From Lycorma delicatula (lineage: Eukaryota; Arthropoda; Insecta; Hemiptera; Fulgoridae), in the NCBI RefSeq assembly GCF_047948215.1, contig NC_134467.1, positions 38,167,020-38,231,019 on the forward strand: a DNA stretch of 64,000 bases, in the 5' to 3' direction. The position numbers and the translations under genes are program-made. This document shows positions 56,750-64,000 of this stretch, in pieces. The notes beneath the pieces are model-generated. The model saw only the letters and a list, made by a program, of their open reading frames with translations. It was not told where the DNA came from and ran no database searches. Positions within the stretch are counted from its first letter, which is position 1. Each line of letters opens with the position of its first letter.

Positions 56750-57110
56750 CACCAGCTTCATATGGATGCAGGGACCATCCCAACCTCATAGGGGAAGACA
56801 GCTGTCTTGTGATACTTTCAGTCACCACACCACCCTCCCAGTTCTTAGCCATGATGAGCTTTAACGGGAATCATCTTTCGCCCTCTAACTTTTTACACCT
56901 CGTAGTAATAAGCCAGGCCTCGTTGGGATGCCACTGATGTAAATGCCTTGGTAGACATTTACATCGGTTATTCTTTTCTCAGCTTTTGCCTTCGCTGTAG
57001 GCCTTGTCCTGGATATCTTGAACGTCCTACATCGTTGCCCTCTGAACTAGCTAAACAAGTTCGCAGAAGTATGAACCCTGCGCCTAGTTCTACTTTTACT
57101 GAGCCACTTT
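56750..57110 (-). mobile_element. R1-type LINE 3' tail, inverted against the preceding copy
   Basis: On the minus strand this matches 56200-56520 of the neighbouring element (AGGGCAACGATGTAGGACGT near 57030, ATGTCTACCAAGGCATTTAC near 56955, GTCTTCCCCTATGAGG near 56800). The two copies stand tail to tail with about 95 bp between, which includes a 25-bp near-palindrome (GATTAAGG-cgactgt-CACCTTAATC). Confidence 0.85.
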
Positions 57111-58869
57111 AGGATACATGGACCATGCATATCACAAATGTTTAGGATACAAAGTGTTTATCATACATTCTGCATGAACAGAACAGCTTTAGTAATAGCC
57201 GTTCATATTTAAGGCTGGTTGTTAGCATTTACTTATCTTTATAAAAGATTTTTTAACTGAAATCTATATTTTTGCTACTTAATAATGTTACTTTCAGTAC
57301 ATCTTCCCTTTGTTACATATTTTATCTCCTGTAATTGTAACTAAACATGTACTTTCTGATCTTAATTTACATTGCTATAAATCATTTGTAATAATTACTT
57401 AGGGCGGTGTCATTTCTACGATTATGTGTCCTTGTTCCTTTTATATTCATATTGCATTTATGATCACAAAATAACTTTGAAAAGTATGAATAAAATAATT
57501 TTGTAATAAACAAGTATCAGTCATTCAAAAGAGTTAATTTCAGACCCAATTTGCCATTGAAATGTCAACTGTTTAATAAATTCTCTGTCCAGAGTAAAAT
57601 GCTATGATACAGACTAGTATTTTGTATCATTACAAGACAAAATTTATTTATAACACAAGTTTTTGGTGATCAATCCAAAAATGATTGGCTTAAAATTAAT
57701 GTACAATTTTTGTACTACATAGGTTTTTTAATATATTTTTATATTTTAATAAATAAAATGAATTTTTAAAAATTTGCTTTTAAATTAATTATTATCAAAT
57801 GATTAAAGTTGTTAAAATGTTAAGTTCATACTTAACTAGAATATGGAATTTTAGGTGATAATGCAAATTGTTAAATTTTGTTAGGCTAATCTGAAACCTA
57901 ACAATTTTATTTTGCAAGATTGCTTTTATTTTCTGTTTAAGATTCCCTTCAACTCCTGTACGGGTTCCATTGTTTTTATGTATTTAAATTTTATTATTTA
58001 ATTACTAAACATGTGTATTGTTTAACAAATAATTTTTATTTGATAAAAATTGTACATATCCAAAAAATTTCATTTCTGATTTCTTTGGTAACTATTAATA
58101 AAGTTATTTTTAATATATATTTTTTATATAGCTTTATTTATAGTTGTCTACTGTCATCTCCTGATCCAATCCTCCTTATAATATTATTTACCATGAAAAA
58201 TTTTGTTTGCAAAACATATTTATTTATTTTAAAATAAGATTTTTTTATTTATGCCAAAAGCATCTAGGAAAATTATATTCAGAGTTACTGAGTTATTTAA
58301 TGATACAATTTATTTGTTTTTACATTTTCCCTTTAACACAAGATAATTTACAATTTTTTTCTCTTCAAAAAAACAAAATTACCAGTTATAATATTTTTAA
58401 AAAGGTACTTTCATTATAAATATTTCATGGTTGTAAATCAACACATAGTTTTAATTTATAAAATTGTGACTCTTTCATTAAAGAGTAAAAAGTATTGATA
58501 TCTTTTCAGTATTGTAAAACAGGCTGTTATAACTTATTATAACAGACTAATAACAATTTAGATATATTATTCACGTAAAATGATTTAAGCTTGTTATTTC
58601 ATTGCTTATTATTTTAAACAAAAATAATTTTTTGAAATGAAGCTTCATAACACAGGCTTTGGGATGGGGAGTCAACTGAGAAAAAAATGAGCGAAATGTA
58701 AAATATAACTAAAAGTATATTAAGTCACGATAAAATGATTGTTATATAAATACCATTTTTTTAAATTTATAAAACAAGTAGTTTTGTTATTGACTTCGCA
58801 GGGATATTACTGTTTTAGGATATTGTAACTATAAAAATGAGTTCTGTTTGTTTTCCATTATTATCAATA
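57111..58869. other. AT-rich region, nothing recognised
   Basis: Only short biased frames (58013-58237, 58207-58419). No splice-bounded exon, repeat or transposon protein seen. Confidence 0.5.
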
Positions 58870-58871
58870 TA

Positions 58872-60203
58872 CAAAGGTTTTTCAAGGTCTAATCGGTCAC
58901 GAAATTAAAACCACAGTGAAAATAAACAATTTTTTATTCGTAACAAGTACTTACATAGTTACGCTATTTCTCTACATAGTCGCCACTCTGATTTAGACAT
59001 TTGTCGTAGCGTGGTACCAACTTTCAAATACCCTCATCATAGAACAGAATCGCCTGTGTTTTCAGCCATGTTTCTACGCTGGTCTGCAGTTCAATGCCTG
59101 TGCCAAAATGTTGTCCTCCTAGCCAGCGTTTCATGTGAGCAAAGAGGTGAAAATTGGATGGAGCCAAGTCCGGGCTGTATGGTGGGTGATCAAACACTTT
59201 CCAACGAAAACGCTGCAGGAGCTTCTTTGTTGCAGCTGCAGTGTGCGGCCGAGCATTGTCTTGGAGAAAGATAATGCCTGATGACAACATTCCTCTCTGC
59301 TTATTCTGAATTGCCCTTTGTAGATGTTGAAGAGTCACGCAGTATGAGGCTGCAGTGATGGTCATGCCACATTCCATGAATTCCACCAAGAGAACTCCAT
59401 TCCGGTCCCAGAACATAGTAGCCATACACTTTCTGTTGGAGAAGGTTCGCTTGAACTTCTTTGGTTTACTGGGAGAATGAAAATGCATCCACTGTTTGGA
59501 TTGTTCTTTTGTTTCTTCAGTTTCAAAATTGACCCGTGTCTTATCTCCTGTGACAATTTTGTTCAAAAAATCTTCTTCTTCATTGTGGTAGCGCTGGAGA
59601 AAGGTTAGGGTGGCCTCCATTCTCATTGTTTTGTGATGGTCGGACAGCATCTTGGGAACCCATCTTGCATACAGTTTGCATACTGAAGTCTCTCACTCAC
59701 AATGGTGTAGAGAGCTGACCTTGAAATTTCAGGAAACAAATCACTCAATACAGAAATTGTGAACCAATGATTTTCCCGAATTGCCTCATCCACTGGCTCA
59801 ATGAAATCATCAGTTGACAATCGCTTCCTTCCCTGACCACCTGCATCATGAATATCTGTACATCCTGCTTTAAAGTTCCTGCACCATTGTCGCACTTTGC
59901 TGTCATTCATTGAAGTTTCACCGTATACTTTACCTATTCATCGATGAATTTCAGCCGCATTACACCACTCAGCCGGAAGAAATTGAATTACTTCACGCAC
60001 TTCACACTTGGTGGGAGATGCTATTGTTGTAGACATGTTTACGTGCTAGTTGCGTGTTCAGAACCAAACAAAGTGACGCGGTGTGATTGAAGGCCATACT
60101 AAAGATTCTGTGCAACACATATGCGCAAAGATTAATCCGATCTTTGGATGAATCACGGGTTTTTATTTCGCGACCGATCAGACCTTGAAAAAAATAACCC
60201 TTG
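58872..60203 (-). mobile_element. Mariner element, full length (1332 bp), lightly decayed
   Basis: TIRs: CAAAGGTTTTTCAAGGTCTA (58872 on) against CAAGGGTTATTTTTTTCAAGG (reverse complement, to 60203), both followed by ATCGGTC(A/G)CGAAAT. TA flanks are at 58870-58871 and 60204-60205. The transposase starts at about 60035 (MSTTIASPTKCEVREVIQFL), meets a TGA near 59940, continues in 59623-59910 (SMNDSKVRQWCRNFKAGC, SVLSDLFPEISRSALYTIV), shifts near 59640 and runs to 59024. Catalytic blocks are VTGDKTRV (TGDE changed to TGDK), FLQDNARPHTAAATKK and YSPDLAPSNFHLF, so all three Asp are present. With few lesions it is the youngest mariner in the window. Confidence 0.9.
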
Positions 60204-60205
60204 TA

Positions 60206-61229
60206 TCATGAAGATCCAGTTGATGCAGAAGTAAGTAGTATTTTCAGTCAGAAATACTGTTAAGACAAATTAGAATGATAATTCAATCCATATGAAGTAA
60301 TTCAACCAAAATATTTTTGGCTGCTGCATCATTTTTTCATTTTATTTATTTTATAAGTTATTTCTTAATATATTAGCAGTCCAAAACAGGTCTTTTTCTA
60401 TTCTTATCCCAGCCTGCTTATGACTGGTGACCATGTTTGTTTAGCAGCACATACTCATTTTTAGCTTTGCTGACATTAGCATAAACTTTAATGTTCTTGG
60501 ATTGGATTATGCCAAAACATTGCAACATAAACATTTCTTTTTCATCAAATTCTCTTTTTTAATTTGGATCCTTTAAACTGAAACCCTTAATAAGTCTAAT
60601 AAATAAAAATGACCACTAAAATTTGATATCAAATTATAATAAATTCCCTATTTTACAGTTTAGATTTGTAATGATGGAGTGAAATATCAAGTTAATTTTT
60701 TTATTATTATTGCAAAAGCTACCATACTCACCATAGCGAGTTAGAACTGATAAGCTTTTCCTTATTTTTAAAAAAATTAAACTTTTAAATCTTTCGAAAG
60801 TTTGAGCTTGTTATCTTCGGTGAGGGACTTATGCATGATTTGTGCATTTATGCACAAACCATGTGCATTTATGCCATTATTAACCACAACAAAATTTAAG
60901 AAATGTATATTTTACCAACTTAAATAACAGAACACTTTGTTCTTGTATGTGATATTTCATTTTTAGTATCAACTAAGGTTTAGAATTATTCTACTACATT
61001 TCTAATTTAACAAATACAATTGAAAAGTTAATTAACTAAATAAAAACTAAAAGTGATATAAAAAGTACAGTTTGAAAAAGTTAAACTATTTTTAAAAGTT
61101 TGAAAGAAATGAAAAATAAGTACAGCAGCTAAAGGGTTATGTCTCCAACGCTAATTATTTTAATGTAATTAAAATAATATCTCTCAATGGTTTTTCCATT
61201 CTTGTTTTGTGGGCATCTCTTAGTTGTTT
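60206..61229. other. AT-rich region, nothing recognised
   Basis: No coding or repeat signal beyond homopolymer runs. Confidence 0.5.
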
Positions 61230-61470
61230 CTATATACATTGTGCACACTAGTTACAATTCCATAAAGAAACTTGAAATTTGAGGAAAAGTTTTACTAAGT
61301 TCAGTAATTATGAAGCACTGTTTATCACAAATGGTACGATCAATTTTTTCAACAAGTTCATTATTAATAATGGAATGTTGCCTTCTTTCTTTCACATTAC
61401 GCACATTACTTAAGCCATCCCTGAATTTCCTTCACCATTCTCTCACAGAACCATCACTAATTACATTATT
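61230..61470 (-). mobile_element. Mariner N-terminal transposase fragment
   Basis: Minus strand: VISDGSVREW, RKFRDGLSNVRNVKERRQHS, IINNELVEKIDRTICDKQCF, IITELSKTFPQISSFFMEL. This is the HTH region of a mariner related in layout to the 58872 family but a different lineage. Confidence 0.7.
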
Positions 61471-61659
61471 ACCATAAAATATACATAACTAATGTCATTT
61501 TCAGTCTAAAATAATTTACTCAACCCCGTTCCCGTACGTATATAAAACAGTGACTAATAAATTATTTTCAGAATACTTCTTAAATACTTCTAAAAGTATG
61601 AAGAAAAACAATCTAATCTGAAACAATTAAATTAGTACACATCTTTAGGAGTGGCTAAA

Positions 61660-61682
61660 ACATATATATATATATATATAAC
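61660..61682. repeat. Short (TA)n microsatellite
   Basis: About ten TA units. Confidence 0.8.
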
Positions 61683-62109
61683 TATATCGTAAATGAAATT
61701 CAAAACCAGTCTTTTGTACAATATAATTTACGCAAAAAAAATCTGCACAAAGAAGAAAAAAAAATCATCAAAAATCTATAAGTTTGGGAAAGAATAAAGT
61801 TTGAATGTATATTACAAATAAAAACCATCCTTTGTTTTCAATGATTAAAAATATAAAAAGTTTTCATAGTTTTATGGTAAGTGATGTAGTGATGTAGTGG
61901 TAAGTGATGTAATTATTACAGTAGTAAGTTCAAAACGGTCGATTTTGAAAAATAAAATTATAATTACAAATAAAATCACAAAAAAAGAAAACACCATCAC
62001 TGCCAACAATTGTTAATTTTAATAACGCTCTTCAAAAATACTGACTATATAAAGTTTTAATATAAACGCAATGCACTAATACTGTTCTAATTATGTTATA
62101 TATTGTTAT

Positions 62110-62193
62110 TCACTGTCTCATGATATCCTCTTCATCTTGCAACTGTTGAATGTCTGATTTATTCATGAAATAATAACTCGGTTGTCTTCCTTT
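62110..62193 (-). CDS. Candidate terminal exon of an unknown host gene
   Basis: Minus strand: acceptor TAATTTATTTTAACAG (AG at 62194-62195) followed by 27 codons (KGRQPSYYFMNKSDIQQLQD, EEDIMRQ) and TGA at 62110-62112. If read from phase 0 it would be the last exon of a gene whose other exons lie beyond the right edge of the window. The charged, non-repetitive composition is protein-like. It is short, so chance cannot be excluded, and the product is not recognised. Confidence 0.35.
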   Translation of the reverse strand, partial: KGRQPSYYFMNKSDIQQLQDEEDIMRQ

Positions 62194-62195
62194 CT

Positions 62196-62535
62196 GTTAA
62201 AATAAATTAAAACTACCATTAAAGAAAAATTAAATTAAATTATTATTATTATTAATTAAATTAATGAATGTTTTCACTGAAATTTGAAGATCAAGAAATC
62301 TATCCAGATAAATACATATTTGAGTAAGCAATAAAACTTAAATAGATGAATGTTTTATACTCGTAGTATAGTTTTCCTGTAATATTTTGATTGCTGGTAA
62401 AACCAATTTCTGTAAAACATAGCTACAAGATTGTAAATGAAATTTAGGTAAAAGACTAAATAATTATTTTGGTATTTCATTAATTATAATCAGATAAACT
62501 GGACTTGATGTAACAGCAATTTAATCAAAAACTCT
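62196..62535. other. AT-rich spacer
   Basis: No feature recognised. Confidence 0.5.
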
Positions 62536-63071
62536 ATCTTGCACACAGTTTGCGTACTGAAGTCTCTCACTCGCAATGGTGTAGAGAGCTGACCTTGAAA
62601 TTTCGGGAAACGAATCACTCAATACAGAAATTGTGAAGTGACGATTTTCTTGAATTGCCTCATCCACTCGCTCAACGAGATCATCGGTTGACACTCGCTT
62701 CCTTCCCTGATCGCCCTGATCATGAACATTTGTACGTCCTGCTTTAAAGTTCTAGCACTATTGTCACACTTTTCTGTCTCTCATTGAAGTTTCACCGTAT
62801 GCATTACTTATTCGTTGATGAATTTCAGCTGCATTACACTTCTCAGCCTGAACAAATTGAATTACTGCACGCACTTCACACTTGGCGGGAGATGCTATTG
62901 TTGTAGACATGTTTACGTGCTAGCTGCAGTTCAGAACTAAACGAAGTGACGCGGTGTGATTGAAGGCCATACTAAAGTTGCTGTGCAACACATATACGCA
63001 AAGGTTCATCTGATTTTTGTGCGGGGTTTTATTTCGCGACCGATCGGACTTTGAAAAAAATAAACCCTCGT
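62536..63071 (-). mobile_element. Truncated sister copy of the 58872-60203 mariner
   Basis: Contains the right TIR (CAAAGTCCGATCGGTCGCGAAA, reverse complement) and the N-terminal third of the transposase on the minus strand. It matches 59670-60203 nearly base for base with scattered changes. It breaks off at 62536, just before the position of the frameshift in the longer copy. The matching TGA disruption in the long copy is absent or differently placed here (NAAEIHQRISNAYGET-like reading). Confidence 0.85.
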
Positions 63072-64000
63072 AGATTACGAAGATAATTTACTTTCAATAA
63101 CCAACTGGAAGTCAATTTTGGAATAGCTCTTCCAAATGGAACAAAATATGTAAGGTTTAAATGAAAATTTTCAATGTGAGGAAAAAGAATTAAAACATTA
63201 ACATATACTGTTGTTTAAAATGTGTTGAAAGAAATATTTCTAGGGTGAAAAATTCAGTTTGGTGGTAAATATGAGTAAAATAGAAGTTTGATATAAGTAA
63301 AGTTGATGATTTAAAAATTTTCTAAAAGTTAATTGACATTTTTAATTATGCAGTAAAAATTCAAATGATGGACAGTCTTTACTGCCCATTATTTGAAGGC
63401 AGACAGAAAAGATAGTAAAAGGATAGTATATTAAATTTTAATACAATCAGCTCCTGTTTTTAAGTCTTTGGTTAATTAAAGCATCTTTTCTACTTAACCT
63501 CACTCTTTAGTCAGGAGATTATGAATCACCTTCAGAAAATAAGTAACTGTTTCAAAAGATGGCTGTTAGAGCTTTTTAGTTGTCTTTACACGCTAAACTT
63601 CATTTTCAGAACTATGGAAAAAGCTGTTTTTTTTTGTTTTTTTTTCCACCTTTAGAATGAGCAAGAAATGTTAATGTTTTTTTGGGATTTTTTTCATGGG
63701 CGAAAAATCTGCATTATCATCGCTCAAATACAATATATTTCTTGTAGTAAACAAAGATTTGATTATATATCTCAAAGTAATTCAACAGCATGAACAGCTG
63801 AAACTCACTACAGTAATATAAATACTTGAATCTAAACAGACGGCCCTAAGAAACTGTGAAACTAAAGATAGCAACATTTCATTATTCCCTAGAATAGTTC
63901 ACATGTTAGCCCTAGGTTAAACTTGTGATGATGCAATAACAGATACAATTCACAAGGATATGATGCACTGTCAGTTGGCAGTTACAGTGAGCACAAAGTG
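63072..64000. other. AT-rich region to window edge
   Basis: No gene, repeat or transposon protein recognised. Confidence 0.5.

Overview
This is a piece of an arthropod nuclear genome, almost certainly an insect. It is AT-rich, has spliced host genes with GT/AG introns, and is packed with decayed mariner-type DNA transposons, piggyBac, Helitron-like, Penelope-like, RTE-like and R1-like LINE, Ty3/gypsy and tRNA-derived SINE sequence. No rRNA, true tRNA gene, operon or CRISPR array is visible. The insect order cannot be fixed from sequence reading alone.

Host genes. (1) Plus strand, 4626-11824: a two-exon model for a 781-residue Asn/Lys/Glu-rich protein of unknown function. Exon 1 supplies only 19 coding bases; the 4.85-kb intron holds an RTE-like LINE and a mariner. 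(2) Minus strand, about 43330 to 19656: a C2H2 zinc-finger gene with a noncoding first exon and three coding exons (43 + 33 + 305 codons, all phase 0), spread over about 23 kb because its introns are full of transposons and one viral insertion. (3) Two weaker exon candidates on the minus strand, at 49542-49663 and 62110-62193.

The most notable object lies inside the largest intron of the zinc-finger gene (about 30.9-35.8 kb): a decayed endogenous densovirus with both halves of an ambisense genome. Capsid (VP) fragments read on the plus strand and NS fragments, including an SF3 helicase domain, read on the minus strand, and the two converge near 33.7-34.0 kb. A capsid phospholipase-A2 remnant, capsid barrel pieces and the helicase are recognisable. 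All are broken by stops and frameshifts, and the capsid part was later hit by an R1-type LINE tail and by a SINE with an 11-bp target-site duplication.

Layout. 0-4.2 kb: R1-type LINE tails, a decayed Ty3/gypsy pol, and a GC-rich island ending in two histone-like 3' stem-loops. 4.6-11.9 kb: gene 1. 11.9-13.6 kb: Helitron-like element split by an RTE copy. 15-19.6 kb: inverted pair of Tc1/mariner-like transposase ends, then a LINE split by a mariner. 19.6-43.3 kb: zinc-finger gene with its intronic cargo, including a near-full-length RTE-like LINE (37.15-40.4 kb). 43.5-46.4 kb: Helitron-like element, inverted Penelope GIY-YIG pieces, foldback repeat and SINE. 48.3-51.7 kb: internally deleted mariner, SINE fragment, 60-bp direct repeats and a long-inverted-repeat element with a 68-codon ORF. 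53.4-57.1 kb: R1-clade LINE with tail-to-tail 3' ends. 58.9-63.1 kb: full-length mariner and a truncated sister copy.

All calls rest on reading the sequence and on remembered family motifs; no database or alignment program was run.
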